This document shows positions 1 to 6,339 of a stretch of 19,433 nt of DNA, piece after piece. Each line of letters opens with the position of its first letter. The stretch's first letter is position 1. Origin of the DNA: an uncultured bacterium (GTDB lineage: Bacteria > Actinomycetota > Coriobacteriia > Coriobacteriales > Coriobacteriaceae); NCBI GenBank assembly GCA_905215815.1, contig CAJMRN010000034.1, positions 1 to 19,433 on the forward strand. Direction: 5' to 3'. The position numbers and the translations under genes are program-made. The notes under the pieces were generated by a model. The model was given only the letters and a program-made list of their open reading frames with translations, searched no databases and was not told the DNA's origin.

Positions 1-444
1 CAGTACTTCAACCACGACTCCGTCTTCTTCATTGGCCGGAACGTGGACTATGCCCTGGGACTGGAGGGCTCTTTGAAGCTGAAAGAGATCTCCTATATCC
101 ACTCGGAGGCGTACCCCAGCGGCGAGCTGAAGCACGGGCCCATTGCCCTGATTGAAAAGGGCACCACCGTCATCGGCACCATTACGGACCCGGCGCTGGT
201 GGACAAATCCGTCAGCAACCTGAAAGAGGTCATCACCCGAGGCGCTAAGGTACTGGTGGTCACCAACCGCGATGTGCGGGCGTCAGATATTGACACCCTG
301 ATCCGCGTACCGGAAACCCACCCGCTGCTGGCACCCGCCGTGTCCATTTTGCCCTACCAGCTGCTTAGCTACTATATCGCCAAGCAAAACGGTCTGGATG
401 TAGATAAACCTCGGAATTTGGCCAAATCTGTAACGGTGGAATAA
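1..444 (+). CDS. glmS: Glutamine--fructose-6-phosphate aminotransferase, C-terminal part (partial, 5' end outside window)
   Basis: GlmS makes glucosamine-6-phosphate from fructose-6-phosphate and glutamine, the first step toward UDP-GlcNAc for the cell wall, in the cytoplasm. The reading frame is open from base 1 and codes for the last 147 residues, which correspond to the second SIS (sugar isomerase) domain of a roughly 600-residue protein. Visible signatures are FFIGRNVDYALGLEG, the LKLKEISYIHSEAYPSGELK block that lines the sugar-phosphate site, HGPIALIE, and the family's characteristic C-terminus with DKPRNLAKSVTVE. The end is intact (TAA). A strong hairpin terminator follows about 50 bases downstream, so glmS ends its transcript here. 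The N-terminal glutaminase domain is not in view. Family assignment is very secure. Confidence 0.96.
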   Translation, partial: QYFNHDSVFFIGRNVDYALGLEGSLKLKEISYIHSEAYPSGELKHGPIALIEKGTTVIGTITDPALVDKSVSNLKEVITRGAKVLVVTNRDVRASDIDTLIRVPETHPLLAPAVSILPYQLLSYYIAKQNGLDVDKPRNLAKSVTVE

Positions 445-492
445 TCATACGAACCGCCCTTGTCATGGGAGGCAAAAGGTAAATCAATATAA

Positions 493-527
493 AATAGCCC
501 TGCGGCACACACCGCAGGGCTATTTTT
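493..527. terminator. Bidirectional intrinsic terminator between convergent glmS and the rubrerythrin gene
   Basis: A perfect 13-base-pair stem (493-505 with 512-524) encloses a 6-base loop (cacaca). It is followed by a T run at 523-527 on the plus strand and preceded by AAAA at 491-494, which gives a T run on the minus strand. It therefore fits termination of glmS from the left and of the rubrerythrin gene from the right. Confidence 0.9.
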
Positions 528-538
528 ATACCGGGTAC

Positions 539-1102
539 TTATTCGCCGAAATAGCGCTTTAACAAACCTTCAAAGGCTTTGCCGTGGCGGGCCTCGTCGC
601 GAGCCATCTCGTGCACGGTGTCGTGGATGGCATCGAGGCCAGCGGCCTTGGCGCGCTTGGCAAGATCGGTCTTGCCGGCGGTGGCGCCGTTCTCGGCCTC
701 AACGCGCATCTCGAGGTTCTTCTTGGTGGAGTCGGTCACGACCTCGCCCAGGAGCTCAGCGAACTTGGCGGCATGCTCCGCCTCCTCGTGGGCAGCCTTC
801 TCCCAGTACAGGCCGATCTCGGGATAGCCCTCGCGATGAGCGACACGAGCCATGGCCAGGTACATACCGACCTCAGAGCACTCGCCCTCAAAGTTAGCGC
901 GCAGGTCGGCAACGATGTCCTCGGAGACGCCCTCCATCTTGGCGACACCCACGACGTGCTCGGCAGCCCACTCGAGCTGGCCCTCCTCCTGCTTCAGGAA
1001 ACGAGAACCGGGAACGCCGCACTGGGGGCACTTAAAATCCTCGGGCAGCTGGTCGCCGTCGAACTCTTCCACATAACCGCAAACGGGGCAAACAAACTTC
1101 AT
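539..1102 (-). CDS. Reverse rubrerythrin (rubredoxin domain first, then ferritin-like diiron domain)
   Basis: Rubrerythrins reduce hydrogen peroxide to water in the cytoplasm of anaerobes, taking electrons from NAD(P)H via rubredoxin-type carriers. This 187-residue protein starts with a rubredoxin-like knuckle domain (C5, C8, C25, C28). A four-helix ferritin-like domain follows from about residue 60, with diiron ligand motifs E72, E106/E107-x-x-H110, E136 and E169-x-x-H172. Classical rubrerythrin has the opposite order, so this is the 'reverse' type described in clostridia. I chose the ATG at 1102 because GAAAGGA lies 8-9 bases upstream and the protein then begins exactly at the rubredoxin domain; the longer open frame to 1207 adds a basic tail with no homology and overlaps the promoter. 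The gene is monocistronic and converges on glmS. Confidence 0.93.
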   Translation of the reverse strand: MKFVCPVCGYVEEFDGDQLPEDFKCPQCGVPGSRFLKQEEGQLEWAAEHVVGVAKMEGVSEDIVADLRANFEGECSEVGMYLAMARVAHREGYPEIGLYWEKAAHEEAEHAAKFAELLGEVVTDSTKKNLEMRVEAENGATAGKTDLAKRAKAAGLDAIHDTVHEMARDEARHGKAFEGLLKRYFGE

Positions 1103-1184
1103 GATTCGATCCTTTCGATCGATGGCGATTGCGCGCTCGTCCGGTCCCGTAAGGGCCCTCTCCGGACGTGCGTCTTGACGAGTT

Positions 1185-1214
1185 CTATTATCCATAAATG
1201 CGACCAAATGTGAA
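1185..1214 (-). promoter_or_regulatory. Candidate sigma-70-type promoter of the rubrerythrin gene
   Basis: Read on the minus strand, TTCACA (1209-1214) and TAATAG (1185-1190) are separated by 18 bases. A start near 1178 would give a leader of about 75 bases. The -35 is imperfect, so this is a pattern match only. I did not recognise a convincing PerR or Fur box. Confidence 0.45.
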
Positions 1215-1260
1215 GCCTATTAGGAATGATTTTTAATAAAACAATTTTGAGATATGAAGA

Positions 1261-1340
1261 TGTTGATTGATTAACGATTGGCAGGCCGTCTTTGACCGCC
1301 GATGAGTACAATCGGGCGAGCAAATGTTGACCAATCAACA
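1261..1340 (+). promoter_or_regulatory. Two copies of a TGTTGA-N4-TNAACR inverted repeat upstream of the alcohol dehydrogenase operon
   Basis: Copy 2 (1325-1340) is a perfect palindrome, TGTTGA-CCAA-TCAACA. Copy 1 (1261-1276), TGTTGA-TTGA-TTAACG, shares 11 of 16 positions and its left arm exactly. Copy 2 lies only 4 bases before the AAGGAG ribosome site. A TACAAT hexamer at 1307-1312 could be a -10, but no good -35 stands at the right distance. Paired sites of this kind flanking a promoter usually bind a dimeric repressor or activator; which one is unknown. Confidence 0.5.
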
Positions 1341-1358
1341 AATGAAGGAGTTTCCTTT

Positions 1359-2579
1359 ATGCATTTAGCCCGTCGTGCCTGGTGCCGAACATATCAGACG
1401 GTTTTTCGCATTGCATTGCCGATCCTGCCCTATACCGAGCCGCGCATTTTGGAGCATGCCGAGGATGTGCCCGCGGTGCTTCAAAAGCGCTCGATCCAGA
1501 AGGCCCTTATCGTGACGGATCCCGGCATTGCCCGTCTGGGGCTCACGGCATCACTCGAGCGTGCGCTTACGGCTCAGGGGATTGGCGTTACGGTCTATGC
1601 CGAAACGCGTATGAACCCCACAGTCTCGAATGTGGAGGAAGCGGCGGCGCTGTATCGCGAGAACGACTGCCAGGCCATTATCGGCTTTGGCGGCGGCTCG
1701 GCTATGGACTGTGCCAAGGGCGTGGGAGCACGTATCGCGCAGCCAAACAAGCCCATCAACAAGATGCGCGGCCTGTTGCGCGTCCACCGTCTCCTGCCGC
1801 TGCTTATTGCGGTTCCCACTACCGCCGGTACGGGAAGCGAAGTCACGCTCGCGGCGGTTATCACCGATGACGAGACGCACTATAAATACCCCATTAACGA
1901 CTTTGTGCTTATCCCGCGTTTTGCGGTCCACGACCCCGAGTTTACGCGCGGGTTGCCGGCGTCCATTACGGGGCAGACGGGTATGGATGCCCTGACGCAT
2001 GCTGTCGAGGCCTTTATCGGGCGAAGCACCACGCCCTATACGCGCAAGATGGCGCGACAGGCGGTTCAGCTCATCCGCGATAATTTGCTTGAGGCCCATG
2101 AGCATGGAGACAACATGCGTGCGCGTCGCAATATGCTTTCGGCGGCGTATAAGGCGGGCGTTGCCTTTACGCGCTCCTATGTTGGATACGTTCATGCCAT
2201 CGCACACAGCTTGGGCGGGCGTTACGGGATTCCGCACGGCTTGGCCAACGCGATCATCCTGCCGCACATGCTTCGCGCTTATGGTGACGCCGCCGCTCCC
2301 AAGCTTGCCGATCTTGCTCGCATGGCGGGCATTGCGCCGGCTACCGCGCAGGACAGTCTTGCGGCCGAGGCCTTTATCGATTGGGTCGACCGCATGAACG
2401 AGGCCCTGGGAATCCCCAAATATGTCTCGGGTATTCGCCGCTCCGATATTCCGCAAATGGCGGTCCATGCCGATGCCGAGGCCAATCCCCTGTACCCCGT
2501 TCCGCTTTTGATGGACCGCCCGGAGCTCGAGCATATGTACGAGGTCGTCGCGGGTGGTATGTTTGAGGACGAGAACTAG
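1359..2579 (+). CDS. Iron-containing alcohol dehydrogenase (group III)
   Basis: This 406-residue NAD(P)-dependent dehydrogenase would interconvert aldehydes and alcohols in the cytoplasm during fermentation. It has the family's cofactor motif GGGSAMD (111-117), the PTTAGTGSEVT block (153-163), and the four metal ligands D210, H214, H279 and H293 with the same 14-residue spacing between the last two as in E. coli FucO. The ATG at 1359 is preferred because AAGGAG sits 8 bases upstream; an in-frame ATG at 1302 has no ribosome site and lies between the candidate operators. The first 20 residues are basic and precede the usual start of the fold. An aldehyde dehydrogenase follows after 8 bases, so the pair probably processes one aldehyde/alcohol/acid set. 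Substrate cannot be read from sequence. Confidence 0.93.
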   Translation: MHLARRAWCRTYQTVFRIALPILPYTEPRILEHAEDVPAVLQKRSIQKALIVTDPGIARLGLTASLERALTAQGIGVTVYAETRMNPTVSNVEEAAALYRENDCQAIIGFGGGSAMDCAKGVGARIAQPNKPINKMRGLLRVHRLLPLLIAVPTTAGTGSEVTLAAVITDDETHYKYPINDFVLIPRFAVHDPEFTRGLPASITGQTGMDALTHAVEAFIGRSTTPYTRKMARQAVQLIRDNLLEAHEHGDNMRARRNMLSAAYKAGVAFTRSYVGYVHAIAHSLGGRYGIPHGLANAIILPHMLRAYGDAAAPKLADLARMAGIAPATAQDSLAAEAFIDWVDRMNEALGIPKYVSGIRRSDIPQMAVHADAEANPLYPVPLLMDRPELEHMYEVVAGGMFEDEN

Positions 2580-2587
2580 GAGGGCCC

Positions 2588-3967
2588 ATGAACACCGAGG
2601 AAATTGCGCGCATCGTCGGCGATCAGCGCGCCTACTTTAAGGCGCACGCCACGTTTGATGTTGATGCTCGACGTCGTGCACTCGTGAGTTTACGCGATGC
2701 GGTGCGGGCCCACGAGGCCGATATTGCCCATGCGCTCAAGACCGATTTGGGAAAGTCGCATGACGAGGCCTATATGTGCGAGATCGGCACGTCGCTTTCC
2801 GAGATTCGTCATCAGATTGCGCATGTGGCTCGATGGAGTCGTCCGCGCCTGCGTCCGTGTGACCTTGCCAATGCCGTGAGCGTGTGCAAAACGCAAGCCG
2901 TGCCCTATGGCGTCACGCTCATCATGGCGCCCTGGAACTATCCGTTTTTGCTGACGCTTGAGCCGCTCGCTGGCGCCCTTGCCGCGGGCAATACTGTGGT
3001 CATCAAGCCGAGCGCCTATGCTCCGGCTTCGAGCGCGGTGCTCAAGCAAATCTGTGAAGAGGCATTTGATCCGCGTCTGGTGATGGTTGTCGAGGGCGGG
3101 CGCGCCGAAAACGAAGCGCTGCTCGACGAGTGCTGGGACAAGATCTTCTTTACCGGTAGCGTTCCGGTCGGCAAGCTCGTTATGGAGCGCGCAAGTAAAA
3201 ACCTTACGCCCGTGACGCTTGAACTGGGTGGAAAGAGTCCCTGCATCGTGGATGCGACGGCAAACTTGAAGGTCGCGGCGCGGCGTATCGCCTTTGGCAA
3301 ATGGCTCAACGTGGGGCAGACCTGCGTGGCGCCCGACTACCTGCTGGTCGATACGCGCGTGCACGACGAGCTGCTGGGCCTCATCAAGGAAGAGACCCGC
3401 CGTATGTTTGGCGAGCATCCGCTCGATAACGAGGACTACGGGCATATCGTCAACGCCAAGCATTTTGCGCGCGTGCGCGGGCTGATCGATCCCGATAAGG
3501 TCGTGCTTGGAGGTACCGCGCGCGAGACTTCGCTCAAGATTGAGCCGACGATTTTGGACGGCGTGTCCCCCGATGACGCCGTGATGCAGGAGGAAATCTT
3601 CGGTCCCATCTTGCCGGTGCTGACGTTTGAGAGCCTAGACGAGGCCGAGACGTTTATTACGGATCGTCCGACGCCGCTGGCCCTGTATATCTTTAGCCAG
3701 GACCGTGCGGCTCAGCAGCGCTTTGTGCGCTACGTGCCCTTTGGCGGCGGCTGCGTCAACGACACGATCATGCACTTGGCTACGAGCCATATGGGCTTTG
3801 GCGGCATGGGTGCGAGCGGTATGGGCCAGTACCATGGCCGCGAGAGCTTCGATACGTTTAGCCACAAGAAGAGCATCGTGAACAAGGCTACGTGGCTGGA
3901 CGTGCCATTCCGCTATGCCCCTTACGCAAGCTGGAAGCACAAGTTCGTGCGCATGTTTGTGCATTAG
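2588..3967 (+). CDS. Aldehyde dehydrogenase, class-3-like (NAD(P)+-dependent)
   Basis: This 459-residue enzyme would oxidise an aldehyde to the carboxylic acid. Visible family motifs are APWNYP (114-119), FTGS (188-191) that contacts the cofactor, the general base E212 in LELGGKSP, and the nucleophile C246 in NVGQTCVAPDY. The length and the APDY sequence after the cysteine fit the class-3/fatty-aldehyde branch rather than the longer ~490-residue class-1/2 enzymes. C-terminal residues are basic and aromatic without a clear membrane helix. AGGAGG overlaps the stop of the alcohol dehydrogenase and lies close to the ATG, so the two genes are co-transcribed and probably translationally coupled. 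There is no obvious intrinsic terminator directly after the gene. Substrate is not determinable here. Confidence 0.94.
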   Translation: MNTEEIARIVGDQRAYFKAHATFDVDARRRALVSLRDAVRAHEADIAHALKTDLGKSHDEAYMCEIGTSLSEIRHQIAHVARWSRPRLRPCDLANAVSVCKTQAVPYGVTLIMAPWNYPFLLTLEPLAGALAAGNTVVIKPSAYAPASSAVLKQICEEAFDPRLVMVVEGGRAENEALLDECWDKIFFTGSVPVGKLVMERASKNLTPVTLELGGKSPCIVDATANLKVAARRIAFGKWLNVGQTCVAPDYLLVDTRVHDELLGLIKEETRRMFGEHPLDNEDYGHIVNAKHFARVRGLIDPDKVVLGGTARETSLKIEPTILDGVSPDDAVMQEEIFGPILPVLTFESLDEAETFITDRPTPLALYIFSQDRAAQQRFVRYVPFGGGCVNDTIMHLATSHMGFGGMGASGMGQYHGRESFDTFSHKKSIVNKATWLDVPFRYAPYASWKHKFVRMFVH

Positions 3968-3996
3968 AATCAGATGACATAGGGGCAAACAAAATA

Positions 3997-4222
3997 GCCG
4001 CCCCCGCGTAAGCGAAGACGGCCACTTCTCACGATGAAAACGTGTATCGGAGTTGGCAAGACCCGCTGCCGCGGGTGCCATTCGTGCTCCTATCTTATCT
4101 GCAAGCGCTCTGTCTCGCAGACGTTGCAGCAAATGGGTGAAAGGTGCGAGCGGGCGAATTCGTGTCCGCACGAGTTCGTAGACTTCTCACTAAGGTTAAG
4201 CGCCGGTTTATCCGGCCGTTAG
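3997..4222. other. Intergenic stretch with five successive stem-loops; candidate structured RNA or leader of the HIRAN gene
   Basis: This 265-base gap has no credible gene. Elements in order: (1) GCCG/CGGC (3997-4000/4019-4022) enclosing CGC-GTAA-GCG. (2) GGAG/CTCC (4049-4052/4087-4090), TGGC/GCCA and ACCCGC-TGCC-GCGGGT stacked, 4049-4090. (3) A long interrupted hairpin 4099-4129 with CTGCAA/TTGCAG at its base. (4) A 10-base-pair hairpin 4155-4178 with a UCCG (UNCG-type) loop. (5) GCCGG-TTTAT-CCGGC, 4202-4216, just before the ribosome site. The 9-mer ACTTCTCAC occurs at both 4024-4032 and 4182-4190. I do not recognise a known RNA family. High GC makes hairpins easy by chance, so confidence is modest. 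The strand is undecided. Confidence 0.35.
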
Positions 4223-4232
4223 AGGAGCTGCC

Positions 4233-4559
4233 ATGTACGAGCCTTCGCGTGTTCTTTTGTCGTTTCATATCGCAGGATTTCAGTATGCCGACGGTGCCTT
4301 GGTCCTGGGCGATCTTAAGGTTGGCGATAAGCTGACGCTGTGTGCCGAGCGCGATAATCCCCATGACCCTGAGGCGGTTGCGATCTACTACGACGATACC
4401 AAGCTTGGGTATGTTCCGGGAAACGAGGTCGGCCCACTGTCCTTGATGATGTATTACGGCCACGAGGACGTTTTTGAGGCCCGCGTACAGCAGGTTGCGC
4501 CCGAGCGCAGCCCCTGGCATCAGGTGCGCGTTGGCCTTTATGTGGTGGATGCTCGCTAG
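4233..4559 (+). CDS. Stand-alone HIRAN-domain protein
   Basis: The 108-residue product is little more than one HIRAN domain (about residues 8-100). It shows the typical FHIAGFQYADG opening, LKVGDKLTLCAERDNPHDPEAV, and LGYVPGNE. In eukaryotic HLTF the HIRAN domain binds 3' DNA ends and is fused to a SWI2/SNF2 helicase; stand-alone bacterial versions have no established function, and DNA-end binding is an inference from the family. GAGGAG ends 5 bases before the ATG. No signal peptide or membrane helix is visible. A small acidic protein gene starts 18 bases after the stop, suggesting a shared transcript. The stem-loop-rich region lies directly upstream. Confidence 0.88.
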   Translation: MYEPSRVLLSFHIAGFQYADGALVLGDLKVGDKLTLCAERDNPHDPEAVAIYYDDTKLGYVPGNEVGPLSLMMYYGHEDVFEARVQQVAPERSPWHQVRVGLYVVDAR

Positions 4560-4577
4560 CCGGCAATGGAGACTGTC

Positions 4578-4757
4578 ATGTTTGATGACGATGACCTGTT
4601 CGATTTGACGGATGATCCGTTTGTGTGGGATCTGCTACTCGACGACGATGAGCTGGAGCAGGACCGTAAGAAGCGGCAGGACAAGAATGCCCAGGGTGAC
4701 GCTTCGAAAAAGCAAGAGAAGCACCGCCGCGGACTGTTCGGCGGGCTCTTTGGATAA
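4578..4757 (+). CDS. Acidic/basic microprotein of unknown function
   Basis: I do not recognise this 59-residue protein. Its first half is extremely acidic with bulky hydrophobics (an FDDDDLFDLTDD stretch and a LLLDDDELEQD stretch). Its second half is basic (KKRQDK, KKQEKHRR) and it ends in the Gly/Phe tail GLFGGLFG. There is no signal peptide or zinc motif. I chose the ATG at 4578 because GGAG at 4568-4571 lies 6 bases upstream; the earlier in-frame ATG at 4566 has no ribosome site and is itself part of this one. It follows the HIRAN gene by 18 bases. Codon usage (GC-rich third positions) matches its neighbours, supporting a real gene. The charge layout could suit a nucleic-acid mimic or a protein-binding adaptor, but that is speculation. 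Confidence 0.65.
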   Translation: MFDDDDLFDLTDDPFVWDLLLDDDELEQDRKKRQDKNAQGDASKKQEKHRRGLFGGLFG

Positions 4758-4777
4758 CCGCCGCATCGCTGCATCTG

Positions 4778-4783
4778 TATACT
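4778..4783 (+). promoter_or_regulatory. Candidate -10 element (TATACT) before the phosphoesterase gene
   Basis: TATACT is a near-consensus -10 located 41 bases before the chosen start codon. The matching -35 position is weak (TAACCG-like). The TTGACA at 4794-4799 has no -10 at the right distance downstream. Confidence 0.35.
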
Positions 4784-4823
4784 TAGCACGAGTTTGACAC
4801 ATTGCGAAATGAGGACAGAGACG

Positions 4824-5369
4824 ATGATGTGGTTTACCGCCGACCTGCACCTGGGCGATACGAATATCTTGCACGATATGGATCGGCCGTTTGATTCGGT
4901 CGAGGAGATGAACCGCAAGGTCATCGCTGCCATCAATGAGTGCGTGGCGGCGGACGACCGTCTTTATATCCTGGGTGACTTTACCTATCGCTTGCCCCTA
5001 GCGGATGCTGTGCGCCTTCGCGAGCGTATCGAATGCAAGAATGTGACACTCATCCGTGGCAACCATGACGGCGACTGGGAAGATCCGGACGCGCCGCGCA
5101 TTTGGGATGAGGTGCGCGATTATCTGGAGGTTGCTCCCGGCTATGCCAAGGGCCACCGTCTGGTTATGAGCCACTACCCCATGCTCAGCTGGAACGGCAA
5201 GGCGCGCGGCGCCATCATGCTGCACGGGCATATCCACAGCAGGGGAGACCGCGCCAACGCGCGCAACCGCGACCGCGAACGTCCTATCCTTCGCTACGAT
5301 GTCGGCCTCGACGCCAACGAGTACAAGCCCGTAAGCCGCGATCAGATTCTTAGCTTCTTTGGGCTATAG
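4824..5369 (+). CDS. Calcineurin-like metallophosphoesterase (COG4186-type)
   Basis: This 181-residue cytoplasmic hydrolase carries the full set of two-metal phosphoesterase motifs: D7-x-H9 (ADLHLGD), G51-D52 (LGDF), G79-N80-H81-D82, H117 (MSHYP), and H134-G-H136-x-H138 (HGHIH). The small size with no extra domain fits the predicted phosphohydrolase group COG4186, whose substrate is not established. I chose the ATG at 4824, which follows GAGG by 9 bases and puts the first beta strand (WFTADLHLGD) at the N-terminus; the in-frame ATG at 4794 lies in non-coding-looking sequence. The gene ends 6 bases before a long inverted repeat that may also terminate its transcript. Confidence 0.9.
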   Translation: MMWFTADLHLGDTNILHDMDRPFDSVEEMNRKVIAAINECVAADDRLYILGDFTYRLPLADAVRLRERIECKNVTLIRGNHDGDWEDPDAPRIWDEVRDYLEVAPGYAKGHRLVMSHYPMLSWNGKARGAIMLHGHIHSRGDRANARNRDRERPILRYDVGLDANEYKPVSRDQILSFFGL

Positions 5370-5375
5370 GGCGCC

Positions 5376-5416
5376 AGAACTACCACAAAGGGGACAGGCA
5401 CCTTTGTGGTGGTTTT
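5376..5416. repeat. GGGGACAGGCACC-type inverted repeat, copy 1 (REP-like, terminator-like)
   Basis: Arms 5376-5391 and 5401-5416 can form a 16-base-pair stem with two G-T pairs; the inner 10 pairs (ACCACAAAGG/CCTTTGTGGT) are perfect. The loop is GGACAGGCA. It ends in TTTT. A diverged second copy lies at 6210-6246, on the other side of the chbG-like gene. Such dispersed palindromes in many bacteria are REP elements mobilised by RAYT-type transposases; no such transposase is in this window. Confidence 0.75.
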
Positions 5417-5435
5417 CACATAGATTGGAGTCGCT

Positions 5436-6200
5436 ATGAAGCAATTGCTTATTCGTGCCGATGATATCGGTTATTCGTATGCCGTTGACCTGGGGATTGC
5501 CCGAAGCGTCAACGAGGGCCTGGTGCGCTCGGCGGGCCTGATGCCCAATATGCCCGAGGCCGAGCGTGGGTGGTCGCTCGTGGCGGATGCCGATGCTGCG
5601 GTGGGCCAGCATACCAACGTGTGCCTGGGTAAGCCGTGTGCCGATCCAGCGCTCATTCCGAGCATGCTCAATGAGAATGGCGAGTTCCATAGCAGCCGTA
5701 CCTTCCGCGAGCATTTTAAGCGCGGTGAGGAGCTGATAGACTTCGACGAGGCCTGCATCGAGATCCGTGCGCAGCATGACCGTTTTGTCGAGATTGTGGG
5801 CCGTGAGCCCGACTACTTCGAAGCCCATGCTGTCATGAGTAAAAACCTTAACCGAGCGATCTCGGCGGTTGCCCAGGAGCTGGGCCTTAAGGAGCAAAAG
5901 GCGAGCTTCGACCCCACGGCGGTGGTGCGTTGCGGAGATACCGACCTGCACATGGTAATGCGCTCGATGAAGCCGGGCTACGAACCTAAAGAAGCAATCA
6001 TGCAGACGGTTCGCGAGATGTCCGACGGCGAGACGGTCGTCTTTGTGTGTCACCCGGGCTATCTTGATCGCTATATCCTCGAGAACAGTTCGCTTACGAC
6101 CGATCGCACCAAGGAAGTCGATGCGCTGATCGATCCTGAGCTGCGCGCTTGGCTCGAGTCTCAACCCGATCTTCGCCTGATCGACTATCGTGACCTGTAA
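5436..6200 (+). CDS. ChbG/YdjC-family carbohydrate deacetylase-like protein
   Basis: The 254-residue protein belongs to the YdjC/ChbG family, metal-dependent deacetylases of N-acetylated oligosaccharides such as chitobiose. The RADDIG motif near the N-terminus supplies the catalytic and metal aspartates D9/D10, and H59 (in GQHTNVCLGKP) and H131 (in FEAHAVMSK) stand at the positions of the other metal ligands in family structures. CHPGYLD near residue 205-211 is the conserved late motif. No signal peptide is seen, so it acts in the cytoplasm. GGAG lies 5 bases before the ATG. It is an isolated cistron between two copies of the same inverted repeat, followed by a strong terminator. No sugar transporter or phosphotransferase gene is next to it, so its substrate is unknown. 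Confidence 0.88.
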   Translation: MKQLLIRADDIGYSYAVDLGIARSVNEGLVRSAGLMPNMPEAERGWSLVADADAAVGQHTNVCLGKPCADPALIPSMLNENGEFHSSRTFREHFKRGEELIDFDEACIEIRAQHDRFVEIVGREPDYFEAHAVMSKNLNRAISAVAQELGLKEQKASFDPTAVVRCGDTDLHMVMRSMKPGYEPKEAIMQTVREMSDGETVVFVCHPGYLDRYILENSSLTTDRTKEVDALIDPELRAWLESQPDLRLIDYRDL

Positions 6201-6209
6201 GAGCTCAAG

Positions 6210-6246
6210 CCAACACAAGGGGAACAGGCACCTTTGCGGTGGTTCT
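6210..6246. repeat. GGGGACAGGCACC-type inverted repeat, copy 2 (degraded)
   Basis: The core AGGGGAACAGGCACCTTTG and the right arm CGGTGGTT match copy 1 at 5376-5416 with a few substitutions and one inserted A. The left arm (CAACACAAGG) has decayed, so the stem is shorter. It lies 10 bases past the deacetylase stop codon and runs straight into a separate terminator hairpin. Confidence 0.7.
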
Positions 6247-6281
6247 GGCGCCGTTGCCATTATGGTGGCGGCGCCTTTTTT
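6247..6281 (+). terminator. Strong intrinsic terminator after the ChbG/YdjC-like gene
   Basis: GGCGCCG (6247-6253) pairs with CGGCGCC (6269-6275). The stem continues inward through three G-T pairs and CCA/TGG to a 3-base loop, giving 13 continuous pairs, followed directly by six T at 6276-6281. Confidence 0.92.
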
Positions 6282-6339
6282 GTCCGTGCGGCGCGGTAGA
6301 GTGTAGTCGGTTGAAATTTGCGTCCATCGAGGAGCTGTT

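Noticed and set aside
1103..1207. Longer rubrerythrin start giving 222 residues
   Set aside because: The extra residues overlap the promoter and precede the rubredoxin domain without homology. The ATG at 1102 has a good ribosome site.
4034..4222. A 62-codon plus-strand frame rich in cysteine
   Set aside because: It has no ribosome site, the frame coincides with the stem-loop region, and the cysteines do not form a recognisable motif; it is more likely chance coding in a structured or non-coding stretch.
4049..4222. Resemblance to RNase P RNA (GGGTGAAAGGTGCG and CCGGTTTATCCGGCC)
   Set aside because: Only about 225 bases are available and the invariant blocks (GAGGAAAGTCC and ACAGAA) are missing, so similarity to rnpB is limited to short strings.
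4794..4816. TTGACA before the phosphoesterase as a promoter -35
   Set aside because: No -10-like hexamer occurs 15-19 bases downstream; the position would also put the transcript start at or beyond the start codon.
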